Source: Nitratireductor sp. XY-223 (GTDB lineage: Bacteria > Pseudomonadota > Alphaproteobacteria > Rhizobiales > Rhizobiaceae). From it: a DNA stretch of 64,000 nt. The DNA is taken from NCBI RefSeq assembly GCF_004959855.1, contig NZ_SPNT01000001.1, positions 434,001 through 498,000 on the forward strand, given 5' to 3'. The notes under the pieces are model-generated. The model saw only the letters and a list, made by a program, of their open reading frames with translations, made no database searches and had not been told where the DNA came from. The position numbers and the translations under genes are program-made. Of this stretch, positions 25,912 through 34,140 are shown piece after piece. The first letter of the stretch is position 1. Each line of letters opens with the position of its first letter.

Positions 25912-26259
25912 AATCTGTCCTCCCAAAAATCAATTTGCATGAAATACAGCGTCAGATTGTATGAATGCAGGATCGAAACATCAATTTCCTTCGATGAAGA
26001 GGCCCGAATTTGTCCGTTGACCTTGTCACCGCAACGACAGCGATGGCGGCATGGTTGATGCCGTTTCGACGCCGGGTCAGAATATCCAAGTTGCTGGACA
26101 AGACCCGCTGCGAACGCGATGCCAAGTGCGATATCGGGTGAGAGCGTAGGTTCGCACTAAACTCAGGTTTTGAACGCTTCCGTACTTGTTTAACTTCTGT
26201 TGTGTTACACTATAACGTATGCAATACAGCCGGTAATGAACCCGGCAAGGTAGCAAGCA
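25912..26259. other. Divergent intergenic region upstream of znuC
   Basis: The 348 bases separate a small minus-strand gene from znuC. The only structure recognised is a Zur-box-like inverted repeat at 26204-26216. znuA, which often sits here in related organisms, is absent, and no open frame of coding quality replaces it. Confidence 0.55.
26204..26216. promoter_or_regulatory. Candidate Zur box
   Basis: GTTACACTATAAC has GTTA/TAAC arms around a partly symmetric centre, close to the GTTATA-N-TATAAC consensus of alphaproteobacterial Zur sites. It lies 44 bases upstream of znuC, in an operon that encodes Zur itself, so zinc-dependent repression of the operon is expected. Confidence 0.65.
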
Positions 26260-27111
26260 GTGTTGAAAGTGTCAGAACCCCTCGTTTCGCTTGAGAATGC
26301 CGGCCTCGAAAGGGCCGGGCACTGGCTGGTGCGCGGGGTCGACCTGTCGGTCCGCAGGGGCGAAATCGTGACACTCGTCGGTCCGAACGGTTCCGGCAAA
26401 TCGACAACCGCGAAACTGGCGCTGGGCATCCACAGACCGAGCGAGGGGACCGCGCATCGCAGCCGCGGCTTGAAGGTCGGCTACGTTCCGCAGAAGGTCT
26501 CCATCGACTGGACACTGCCGCTCAGCGTGCGGCGGTTCATGCGCCTGACGCAGCGCATCGACGACCGGCAGCTCGAAGCGTCTCTTGACGCAACCGGCAT
26601 CTCGCATCTCGTGGACGCGGAAGTGCGTACACTGTCGGGCGGGGAGTTCCAACGGGCGATGCTGGCGCGGGCCATTGCCGGCCGGCCCGAATTCATGGTT
26701 CTGGACGAACCGGTACAGGGTGTCGATTTCTCGGGGGAAATCGCCCTTTACGAGTTGATCACGTCTATTCGAGACGGTCTCGGCTGCGGGATCCTGATGA
26801 TCTCGCACGACCTGCATGTCGTGATGGCCGCCACAGACCAGGTGATCTGCCTCAACGGCCATGTTTGCTGCAAGGGATCGCCCGAAACGGTGGCGCGGAG
26901 CGACGAATACCGGCAGCTATTCGGTGACCGGGCATCGGCCGCACTGGCGATTTACAAGCACGATCACGACCACACCCATCTGCCCGACGGCCGGGTGCGC
27001 CATGCCGACGGTTCGATAACCGATCACTGCCATCCCGACGACGGCCACCATCACGAGAAAGACAAGGCCGGCACTGACGGCGGCAAGGAAAGGGGAGGCC
27101 AGCGTGCTTGA
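26260..27111 (+). CDS. znuC: Zinc ABC transporter ATPase
   Basis: 283 residues beginning with GTG at 26260 (TTG at 26263 is possible). Walker A is VGPNGSGKSTTAK, the signature LSGGEFQRAMLARAIAGRP, Walker B FMVLDEPVQGVD, and the switch His is in ILMISHDLHVVMA. VGYVPQKVSIDWTLPLSVRR is typical of ZnuC/metal ATPases. The C-terminal tail after about residue 225 is rich in His (KHDHDHTHLPDG, DHCHPDDGHHHEKD), probably a zinc-binding extension that could sense or buffer cytoplasmic zinc. The end overlaps znuB by eight bases. Confidence 0.94.
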   Translation: MLKVSEPLVSLENAGLERAGHWLVRGVDLSVRRGEIVTLVGPNGSGKSTTAKLALGIHRPSEGTAHRSRGLKVGYVPQKVSIDWTLPLSVRRFMRLTQRIDDRQLEASLDATGISHLVDAEVRTLSGGEFQRAMLARAIAGRPEFMVLDEPVQGVDFSGEIALYELITSIRDGLGCGILMISHDLHVVMAATDQVICLNGHVCCKGSPETVARSDEYRQLFGDRASAALAIYKHDHDHTHLPDGRVRHADGSITDHCHPDDGHHHEKDKAGTDGGKERGGQRA

Positions 27112-27931
27112 CGATTTTTTCACCCGGGCGCTGATCGCCGGGATCGGCGTCGCCATCGTTGCCGCTCCGCTTGGCTGTTTTGTCGTGTGGCGACGGCTCG
27201 CCTATTTCGGCGACACGCTCTCGCACGCTGCGCTGCTGGGCGTCGCGCTCGCGTTCCTGTTCGAACTCAACATAACGCTGGCCGTCTTTATCGTCTGCGC
27301 GGCCGTTGCACTGGCACTGGTTCTGCTGCAGCGGCGCGCCACGCTGTCGTCGGATTCGCTGCTTGGGCTCCTGGCGCATTCCTCGCTGGCGCTCGGTCTC
27401 GTCGTGCTCGCCTTCATGACCTGGATCCGGATGGACCTGATGGGTTTCCTGTTCGGCGATATCCTGGCCGTCTCCAAGGCTGACATCGCGACCATCTATA
27501 TCGGCGGCGCCGCGGTGCTTGGCGTGCTCGCCCTGATCTGGCAACCGCTGTTTGCCGCCACCGTCAACAGGGAACTTGCCGAAGCGGAGGGAATGCGTCC
27601 TGAACGGACGAACATGGTGTTCATGCTGCTGATGGCGACGGTGATCGCAATTTCGATGAAAATCGTCGGGGTGCTGTTGATCACCGCGCTCCTGATCATT
27701 CCGGCGGCGGCGGCGCGCCGGTTTTCCAACGGCCCCGAGCAGATGGCCGTCATCGCCGGAATCATCGGTATTGCATCGATCGTTGGCGGCCTTTATGGCT
27801 CGCTGACCTGGGATACGCCATCCGGGCCGTCGATCGTCGTCGCGGCGCTGGTGTTTTTCCTGGTGAGCGTTTCACCCGTCGCCGCGTTGATTTCTCACAG
27901 CAGGCGCCAAGCGCAGGGAGAAAAACCATGA
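27104..27931 (+). CDS. znuB: Zinc ABC transporter permease
   Basis: 275 residues starting with GTG at 27104. It is a multi-helix ABC-3 family permease: an N-terminal helix RALIAGIGVAIVAAPLGCFV, the segment RRLAYFGDTLSHAALLGVAL that is highly conserved in zinc/manganese permeases, and later helices LALIWQPLFAATVNRELAEA and MKIVGVLLITALLIIPAAAA. It forms the membrane channel with ZnuC. It overlaps zur by four bases. Confidence 0.95.
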   Translation: MLDDFFTRALIAGIGVAIVAAPLGCFVVWRRLAYFGDTLSHAALLGVALAFLFELNITLAVFIVCAAVALALVLLQRRATLSSDSLLGLLAHSSLALGLVVLAFMTWIRMDLMGFLFGDILAVSKADIATIYIGGAAVLGVLALIWQPLFAATVNRELAEAEGMRPERTNMVFMLLMATVIAISMKIVGVLLITALLIIPAAAARRFSNGPEQMAVIAGIIGIASIVGGLYGSLTWDTPSGPSIVVAALVFFLVSVSPVAALISHSRRQAQGEKP

Positions 27932-28344
27932 GTGCGCACATCCATGCGGAACAGCCGGCCCTGACCAAGAACCAGAGCCTGGTTTACGACGCGCTCACGC
28001 GTTCCAAGGCACCGCTCAGCGCCTACGCTATTCTCGACGGTGTGCGCGAGCACGGAATCCGTGCTCCGCTGCAGGTCTACCGGGCTCTCGACAAGCTTCT
28101 TGAAATGGGTCTTGTGCATCGCCTGGAAAGCCTCAACTCCTTCGTCGCCTGCAGCAATTCGGAATGCGAAGCCCGCGAAACGATCGTGTTCGCCATATGC
28201 GAGAAATGCAGCAAGGTCTCGGAACTTGCGGATGACCGCCTTGAGGCGCAGCTCAACGCCCTGGCTTCCGCCGATCATTTTTCAGTGCATGCGGCAACAG
28301 TCGAGCTGCGCGGTTTCTGCAAGCAATGCCGGCCGACGGGTTAG
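27928..28344 (+). CDS. zur: Zinc uptake regulator, Fur family
   Basis: 138 residues. The winged helix reads LTKNQSLVYDALTRSKAPLS followed by AYAILDGVREHGIRAPLQVY and RALDKLLEMGLVHRLES. Metal-binding residues include CSNSECEARE, CEKC and a terminal FCKQC pair, matching a structural Cys4-type zinc site, with the regulatory His/Cys set nearby. Zur represses zinc uptake genes when zinc is plentiful. It is the last gene of znuC-znuB-zur and stops six bases before the convergent cysQ stop. Confidence 0.93.
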   Translation: MSAHIHAEQPALTKNQSLVYDALTRSKAPLSAYAILDGVREHGIRAPLQVYRALDKLLEMGLVHRLESLNSFVACSNSECEARETIVFAICEKCSKVSELADDRLEAQLNALASADHFSVHAATVELRGFCKQCRPTG

Positions 28345-28350
28345 CGGTCG

Positions 28351-29124
28351 TTAGCCAGGCACTTTCGTCCAGGCGATAAACGGACCGTTCCGGAATTCGG
28401 CCTTTCCGTATCTGAACGGCTTGTTTTCGGGCGTCGTCACCGCACCTCCGGCAGCGGTGAGCACCGCGTGGCCTGCGGCCGTATCCCATTCCATGGTCGG
28501 CCCGAAGCGCGGATAGACATCGGCTTCGCCGCAGGCCAGCAGGCAGAACTTCAGCGATGACCCGATAGAAACCGTTTCGGTGATTTTTCGCTCGGCAAGC
28601 CAGGCATCGGTCTGTGCGTCGCGGTGCGAGCGGCTGGCCACCGCGACGGGACCGGATTCGGGCATGGGGCGTACCGCGATGCGGCGCTTTTGACCATCGG
28701 CGGTTTCCGTCGCGCCGCCGTTGCGCACGCCGGCAAACAGACGCCGCAGGGCAGGGGCATAGACCACGCCGAGAACCGGCTCGCCGGCCTCGATCAGTGC
28801 GATATTGACCGTGAAGGACCCCTTGCCGTCACGGCGCAGAAACTCCCTGGTGCCGTCGAGCGGATCGACCAGGAAGAACCGCTGCGGCGCTTCAAGACGA
28901 TGGCTTTCCTCGCTCTCCTCGGAGACAACCGCGATTTCCGGAGCATGTTGCCTGAGGCCGGCAAGGATGATCGCTTCGGCCGCCTTGTCCGCCGCCGTCA
29001 CCGGTGTGCCGTCCGTCTTGAACTCGGCCTCAGGCATGTCGTTGTAGACCTGCATGACCGCCTCGCCGGCGGCAAGCGCGATTTCGGCGAGCCGATCCGT
29101 CAGCGTCTGTTGGTTCGATTCCAT
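28351..29124 (-). CDS. cysQ: 3'(2'),5'-bisphosphate nucleotidase
   Basis: 257 residues of the inositol monophosphatase superfamily. The metal-binding motifs are VSEESEES, FLVDPLDGTREFLRRDGKG and MEWDTAAGHAVLTAAGG. CysQ hydrolyses adenosine 3',5'-bisphosphate (PAP) to AMP and phosphate and so removes a by-product of sulfate assimilation. An inositol-phosphatase role is less likely because the spacing and the FTVNIALIE segment are CysQ-like. It stands alone between zur and an acyl-CoA dehydrogenase, with 151 featureless bases upstream. Confidence 0.92.
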   Translation of the reverse strand: MESNQQTLTDRLAEIALAAGEAVMQVYNDMPEAEFKTDGTPVTAADKAAEAIILAGLRQHAPEIAVVSEESEESHRLEAPQRFFLVDPLDGTREFLRRDGKGSFTVNIALIEAGEPVLGVVYAPALRRLFAGVRNGGATETADGQKRRIAVRPMPESGPVAVASRSHRDAQTDAWLAERKITETVSIGSSLKFCLLACGEADVYPRFGPTMEWDTAAGHAVLTAAGGAVTTPENKPFRYGKAEFRNGPFIAWTKVPG

Positions 29125-29275
29125 TGGCCTGCGTGCTCACTCGCTGTTCCTGCGCGGTCGTGCGGACCCCCGCGCGGCGTCGCCCGTTTCGCAGGTGGCA
29201 GATTTTTCGGGCGCTGTCGACAGCTATCTTGCGCGATGCACTGTTGTCTCGCCGCTGGACAATTTGCGCTTTGCG

Positions 29276-30424
29276 TCAGTGCACCACACCCATCTGCCGA
29301 ACCGCGAGATCTTTCATGATCTCCTCGGATCCGCCGCCGATCGCCATGACTTTCACCTCCCGGTAGATACGTTCCACGGGATTGCCGCGCAGATAACCGG
29401 CCCCGCCGAAGACCTGCATGGCTTCCGAGGCGCAATATTCGAGGATCTTGGTCGACAGGAACTTGGCCTTGCTGATTTCCGCGACCGGCGTCGGGCCTTC
29501 ATTGGCCATCCAGCATATCTGGTTCAGATAGGCGTCGAGGGAGTCGATGCGGGCCGACATGTCGGCGATCTTGTGCGCAATGACCTGATGTTCGATCAGG
29601 CGTTTGCCGAAGGTCTCGCGCTCATTGGCGTACGCGATCGACTCCGACAGGCACAGCTTGGCCATGCCGAGGCTCTGGGCAATCAGCGCCAGGCGCTCGA
29701 AGTTGAAATTGTTCATGATGGCGATGAAGCCCTTGTTCTCGGGGCCGATCAGGCTGTCGGCGGGGAGCCTGCAGTCGTCGAAGAACAAAGTGGCCTGATC
29801 CGAGCACCACCATCCCATCTTGCGATCGAGCGGGGTGCGGGTGAATCCGGGTGTGTCGGCCTCCACGAAAAACAGCGATATGCCGGCAAGACCCGGTCCG
29901 CCGGTGCGGGCGCCAATGACAAAATAGCGGCTGGTCATGCCGCCGGTGATGAAGGTCTTGGTGCCGTTCAGCACCCATTCGTTGCCGTCCTGGCGGGCGG
30001 TGGTCTTGAGATTGGCGACGTCGGAGCCGCCGGACGGCTCGGTAATGCCCAGCGATGAGCCAACATCTCCGGAGAGGATCTGCGGCAGGACTTGCCGCTT
30101 GAGTTCTTCCGATCCGAGCAGGGCGATCGGCCCCGTCGAGATATTGCGGGCACCGAGCGCCGCGCCCACGCCGGTCGCGCCGCATTTGCCGAGTTCCTCG
30201 GCGACCGCCGCGCGCATGAAACAGTCGTCGAACCCCAACCCGCCATAGGCCTCGTCGATGCCGAAACCGAACATGCCGAGCGCACCGGCCTTCCGGTGCA
30301 GGTCCCACGGAATGGCGCCGGCCTCGTCCCATTCGTCCGCGAAGGGCTTGATCTCGGTGTCGACGAACCGCGCGAAACTGTCCCTGAACGCGCGCTGCTC
30401 GTCGGTCTCGAACGGGTTCTTCAT
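29276..30424 (-). CDS. Acyl-CoA dehydrogenase
   Basis: 382 residues, standard length. It shows LGITEPSGGSDVANLKTTA (the FAD/substrate signature), EWVLNGTKTFITGGMTSRYF, and FGGAGYLRGNPVERIYREVK near the end. The usual medium-chain catalytic Glu in the C-terminal EGT/Q motif is missing (the segment reads AIGGGSEEIMKDL). Glu243 in NNFNFERLALIAQSLG stands at the position used by isovaleryl-CoA and long-chain dehydrogenases, so it is probably the base. It oxidises an acyl-CoA to the enoyl-CoA, passing electrons to electron-transfer flavoprotein. Chain length is not evident. No obvious partner is adjacent. Confidence 0.9.
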   Translation of the reverse strand: MKNPFETDEQRAFRDSFARFVDTEIKPFADEWDEAGAIPWDLHRKAGALGMFGFGIDEAYGGLGFDDCFMRAAVAEELGKCGATGVGAALGARNISTGPIALLGSEELKRQVLPQILSGDVGSSLGITEPSGGSDVANLKTTARQDGNEWVLNGTKTFITGGMTSRYFVIGARTGGPGLAGISLFFVEADTPGFTRTPLDRKMGWWCSDQATLFFDDCRLPADSLIGPENKGFIAIMNNFNFERLALIAQSLGMAKLCLSESIAYANERETFGKRLIEHQVIAHKIADMSARIDSLDAYLNQICWMANEGPTPVAEISKAKFLSTKILEYCASEAMQVFGGAGYLRGNPVERIYREVKVMAIGGGSEEIMKDLAVRQMGVVH

Positions 30425-30579
30425 GATCGCATTCCTGTCAAATGTGACGCCCGCCGGAAAGCGTCCGGTTTCCGACGGCAGTTTACATCGTGTCCATTCA
30501 AAAACAAGACGAACGTTCTGTCTGTTTTCATCAGATCGGCGTGCCCCTTATGTTTCCGCGCAGGTGCATTGCTGCGGTT

Positions 30580-31233
30580 CTAGAGGCCCAGCCGGTTGGC
30601 GATCTTCGACAGTGCGACGGCGTTGCCGCCGCCGGTCTTCTCGCGGATCGAGAGCCTGTGGCTCTCCACGGTTCTGACGCTGATATGCAGCTGTTCGGCG
30701 ATCTGGCGGTTGGTCATGCCCTTGGAGACGGCGGCCAGAACCTGCTTCTCTCGCTCGGTCAGCCCGTAATCATTGGCCGGCACCAGCTTGTCGACGGTGC
30801 GGTTGGCGAGGGATGCAGCCGCCTGCGGGCCAAGATAGGTTGCGCCCTGGACAACGGACCGTATCGCGTTGATCATCTCGTCCTTCGAGACATCTTTCAG
30901 CACGAAGCCGTTGGCGCCGATGCGCAGCGCCTCCTGCACATATTCCTCGTTGTCGTAGATCGACAGGAACAGGATCTTCGTTTCGGGCCGCGTCCGCTTG
31001 ATCTTCTGCGCCGCTTCGAGGCCGTTCATTTCAGGCATCGAGATATCGAGAAGCACCAGGTCCGGCTCCAGCGACTGGCACAGTTCCACGGCCTGCCGGC
31101 CATTGCTGCCTTCGCCGACAATATCGACAAAATCCTCGTCCGCCAGCCGCGAGCGGATGCCCTCGCGCACCAGGTCGTGATCGTCGACGATAACCAGCCG
31201 AATCCGAGTGCCGTCTGATCGTGCAGACCGCAT
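30580..31233 (-). CDS. NarL/FixJ-type response regulator
   Basis: 217 residues: a receiver domain with the acidic pair IVDDHD (Asp17, Asp18), phosphoacceptor Asp63 in LVLLDISMPEMNG, and Lys in GFVLKDVSKDE, followed by a LuxR helix-turn-helix (LTEREKQVLAAVSKGMTNRQ, IAEQLHISVRTVESHRLSI). Its partner is the histidine kinase gene 29 bases upstream on the same strand. The pair is divergent from the TRAP transporter operon, its probable target. Confidence 0.94.
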   Translation of the reverse strand: MRSARSDGTRIRLVIVDDHDLVREGIRSRLADEDFVDIVGEGSNGRQAVELCQSLEPDLVLLDISMPEMNGLEAAQKIKRTRPETKILFLSIYDNEEYVQEALRIGANGFVLKDVSKDEMINAIRSVVQGATYLGPQAAASLANRTVDKLVPANDYGLTEREKQVLAAVSKGMTNRQIAEQLHISVRTVESHRLSIREKTGGGNAVALSKIANRLGL

Positions 31234-31262
31234 TCGTTCCGTTCCCCTTTGTTATTCGGTAC

Positions 31263-32624
31263 TCATTTTTTATGTTTTACTATCGGCAAAGTCACTTCGA
31301 TTGCAAGCCCGCCCGAGCGGCCTTTGGAAAAGCGGATCGAACCGCCGAACGTGTCGATGCGCTCCTGCATGTTGCGGATGCCGAGTCCGCCGCCCCTGTA
31401 GCGCCGTTCCGCACCCCTGGGCATGCCGATCCCGTCGTCTTCGAGTTGCAGGTGGATATTGCTGCGGCGCCGGCACAGGCGGATCTGGACGTTGCGGGCG
31501 CGCGAATGGCGCGCCACATTGGTCAGCGCTTCCTGGATCACCCGGTAAAGGGCGGTTTTGGCCTCATCGGTCAGAAGGTCCTTTAGCGGTTCGGCTTCGA
31601 CCTGGACATCGATGTCGCTTTGTCTCGAAAACTCGCTGCCGAGACTCTTCACGGCGGCCGCCAGCCCCATGTCGTCGAGAACGGAGGGCCTGAGCGCCAT
31701 TGAGATCCGGCGCACTTCCGCAATGGCATCGTCGAGCGCGTTCATCGACTTCTCGATCGGCTGGGATATGTCGCCCTCCTTGCGCGAACTGTTCAAGGCG
31801 TTCTCAAGCCCGTAGCGCGCTGAGACAAGCAACTGGCTGATGCTGTCGTGCAACTCGCGCGAAACGCGCTTGCGTTCGTCCTCCTGGAAATCCACCTGAC
31901 GCGCGGAAAGCTCCTTCAGGCGCGCGTCGGCGAAACGCTGTTCGGACAGCCTTGCCGCGGCGATGGTCGCGGCGGTAAGGCTCACCGCACCCAGCATCAG
32001 GACGAACAGCACCAGCCGGGTTTCGCCGACATTGTCGTGCAGTTCCGACTGGACGGCGGCGACCTGGCGCGACACCTCGTCGAGATAGATGCCGGTGCCG
32101 AGCATCCATTTCCACTTGTCCAGGTAGACCGAGTAGCCGAGTTTTTCCACGTATTCGCCGGTCGACGGTTTCTTCCAGATGAACGGATAGAATTCGCCGC
32201 CCTTCTTTGCACGGTCGATCAGCTCCCTGACTACGCGACGGCCATCCTCGTCCTCCAGCCCGATCCAGTTGCTGCCGATGAGATAGGTCAGACGCGGATT
32301 GACGATGTTCGTGCCGTCCTCGTCGTAGATGAAGAAATAGCTGTCCTCGCCGAAGGTCATCTTGCGGACGATTTCGGTGACCTGGCGCTGCGCCTGCCGC
32401 TTGGTCTTGAGCTTCGACGCGTAAATGGGCGTCAGGGCATTGCGTGCGAGCATGACATAGTTTTTCAGCTCGGCATGCTTGAGATCGAGATAGAGGGTCT
32501 CGACGGTTTCGGCCTGCGATCGCGACAATCGCGCCGACTGGAAGTCGATGACGAAGATCATCGCGGCCGAGATCAGGATCACCGGCAACAGCGTGATGAA
32601 GAACAGTTTTGTCTTGAATTTCAT
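31263..32624 (-). CDS. Cache-domain sensor histidine kinase
   Basis: 453 residues from the ATG at 32624. A transmembrane helix (8-28) leads into a periplasmic sCache_2-like sensor, with DSYFFIYDEDGTNIVNPRLT and KKPSTGEYVEKLGYSVYLDK plus WKWMLGTGIYLDEV. After a second helix (about 203-225) comes a HisKA_3 domain with His259 in RKRVSRELHDSISQLLVSAR and an HATPase domain (FTLYRVIQEALTNVARHSRA-like region, then QLEDDGIGMP and GGGLGIRNMQERI). sCache_2 sensors often bind small carboxylates and are found beside TRAP transporters. It works with the adjacent response regulator. Confidence 0.93.
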   Translation of the reverse strand: MKFKTKLFFITLLPVILISAAMIFVIDFQSARLSRSQAETVETLYLDLKHAELKNYVMLARNALTPIYASKLKTKRQAQRQVTEIVRKMTFGEDSYFFIYDEDGTNIVNPRLTYLIGSNWIGLEDEDGRRVVRELIDRAKKGGEFYPFIWKKPSTGEYVEKLGYSVYLDKWKWMLGTGIYLDEVSRQVAAVQSELHDNVGETRLVLFVLMLGAVSLTAATIAAARLSEQRFADARLKELSARQVDFQEDERKRVSRELHDSISQLLVSARYGLENALNSSRKEGDISQPIEKSMNALDDAIAEVRRISMALRPSVLDDMGLAAAVKSLGSEFSRQSDIDVQVEAEPLKDLLTDEAKTALYRVIQEALTNVARHSRARNVQIRLCRRRSNIHLQLEDDGIGMPRGAERRYRGGGLGIRNMQERIDTFGGSIRFSKGRSGGLAIEVTLPIVKHKK

Positions 32625-32792
32625 GCGCTCAAACCCGCGTTTTTCGCCGTCCGAACGCGGCGAAGGCAGGAAAATGGCACAGGTCCGCGGCGAATGCACG
32701 CAGACTGTGGCCAACTCAGTAGTAGTGCTGATAAGACTGGTATTTGCACGAATTGAGAAACTGTTGTCAAATGCCTATGCAGGCCCGGCAAC

Positions 32793-32805
32793 GGTTTGAC
32801 AAACC
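32793..32805. promoter_or_regulatory. Palindrome upstream of the TRAP binding-protein gene
   Basis: GGTTTG-A-CAAACC is a perfect inverted repeat centred 40 bases before the ATG at 32840. Its position in the divergent gap between the kinase and the TRAP operon makes it a candidate site for the NarL-type regulator, or part of a promoter, since it includes a TTGACA. Function is inferred. Confidence 0.4.
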
Positions 32806-32839
32806 CTCGTTGCAAAAGGCCTTTTTTGGGAGGAAATTT

Positions 32840-33922
32840 ATGGAACGTCGTACTTTTTTGACAGGTGCTGCAGTCGCAGGCGCCGCTTCCACGCTCGCTG
32901 CACCTGCCGTTGCGCAGGCGAAGAAAGAGATGGTTATCGTGTCCACATGGCCACGTGACTTTCCCGGGCTTGGACTGCCGGCGCAGCGTTTGGCAGCACG
33001 CATCGGCGAACTGACCGATGGTCGCCTCGACGTGCAGTATTTTGCTGCTGGGGAACGCGTGGGCGCCTTCGACTCGTTCGACGAGGTCGCATCGGGCAAT
33101 GCCCAGGCCTATATTGCCGCCGACTACTACTGGAAGGGCAAGCACCCGGGGTGGGCGCCGTTCACCGCCATTCCGTTCGGCATGACCTACACCGAAATCG
33201 ACGCCTGGATCAAATACGGCGGCGGTCAGGAACTGTGGGACGAACTGGCTGACCAGTTTGGCCTCAAGAACCTGGCATGCGGCAATACCGGCGTGCAGAT
33301 GGGCGGCTGGTTCAACAAGGAAATCGAAAGCGCGGACGACCTGAAGGGTCTGAAAATGCGTATTCCGGGCCTTGGTGGCGACGTGATGGCCAAGCTCGGC
33401 GCTTCGCCCGTTTCGCTTCCCGGCGGCCAGATCTACGAGAACCTTGTTTCCGGCGCCATCGACGCCACCGAGTGGGTCGGCCCGTACAACGACTACTTCA
33501 TGAAGTTCTACGAAGCTGCGAAGTACTACTACTGGCCGGGCATGCACGAGCCGGGCGCGCAGATCGCCTTCGGCATGAACAAGAGCTGGTGGGACGGACT
33601 GACCAAGAACGAGCAGGCGATCGTCCAGGCGGCGTGTAACGAAGAAAACGCGCGCACCATGGCCGAAACCAACGCGTTCAACGGTGAATATCTGAACCGT
33701 CTGATCAACGATCACGGCGTTCAGCTGCGTGAATTCAACGACGACGTCTACGATGCGTTCGGCGAAGCTTCGGCCGAAGTCATCGAAGAAGCGCGTGAAT
33801 TCGACGATCTTTCCAAGAAGATCTACGACGCAGTGCTCGAGAAACGCGCCGAGCTGGGTGCCTGGACGGCTCTGTCCGACACGGCATATGTCCAGAAGCG
33901 CAACGCCGTTATCAACCAATAA
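32840..33922 (+). CDS. TRAP transporter substrate-binding protein (TakP-like)
   Basis: 360 residues from the ATG at 32840 after GGGAGGAAA. The N-terminus is an export signal (MERRTFLTGAAVAGAA, ending PAVAQ; RR makes Tat export possible). The mature protein has the DctP fold; LKGLKMRIPGLGGDVMAKLG holds the conserved Arg that holds a carboxylate, and SLPGGQIYENLVSGAIDATE, YYYWPGMHEPGAQI follow. These segments resemble TakP, which binds 2-oxo acids, more than DctP, which binds C4-dicarboxylates. It delivers its ligand to the two membrane subunits that follow. A strong hairpin in the 218-base gap may let it be expressed at a higher level. Confidence 0.88.
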   Translation: MERRTFLTGAAVAGAASTLAAPAVAQAKKEMVIVSTWPRDFPGLGLPAQRLAARIGELTDGRLDVQYFAAGERVGAFDSFDEVASGNAQAYIAADYYWKGKHPGWAPFTAIPFGMTYTEIDAWIKYGGGQELWDELADQFGLKNLACGNTGVQMGGWFNKEIESADDLKGLKMRIPGLGGDVMAKLGASPVSLPGGQIYENLVSGAIDATEWVGPYNDYFMKFYEAAKYYYWPGMHEPGAQIAFGMNKSWWDGLTKNEQAIVQAACNEENARTMAETNAFNGEYLNRLINDHGVQLREFNDDVYDAFGEASAEVIEEAREFDDLSKKIYDAVLEKRAELGAWTALSDTAYVQKRNAVINQ

Positions 33923-33946
33923 AAGCGCAGACAATGCGCGAAGCTC

Positions 33947-33973
33947 GCGGGACGGGGTGTGCCCCCGTCCCGC
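33947..33973 (+). other. Hairpin between TRAP binding protein and membrane subunits
   Basis: GCGGGACGGGG (33947-33957) pairs fully with CCCCGTCCCGC (33963-33973) around a five-base loop. No T-tract follows, so it is more likely an mRNA-stabilising or attenuating stem than a full terminator. Confidence 0.6.
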
Positions 33974-34140
33974 AATTTGAGCAGGCTTCGACAGGGCATA
34001 GGACGGACGGGCTCGCATAGCGGAACCGACGACAGGTCGTATCCGCTGGACAGCCTGGGGCCGTAGGCGGCTGCAGTTGTGCGCAGCAGCCGGCAAACAG
34101 GGCGCCCTGGATCGTTCGGACCCAGGCTGGGGGAACAAAA

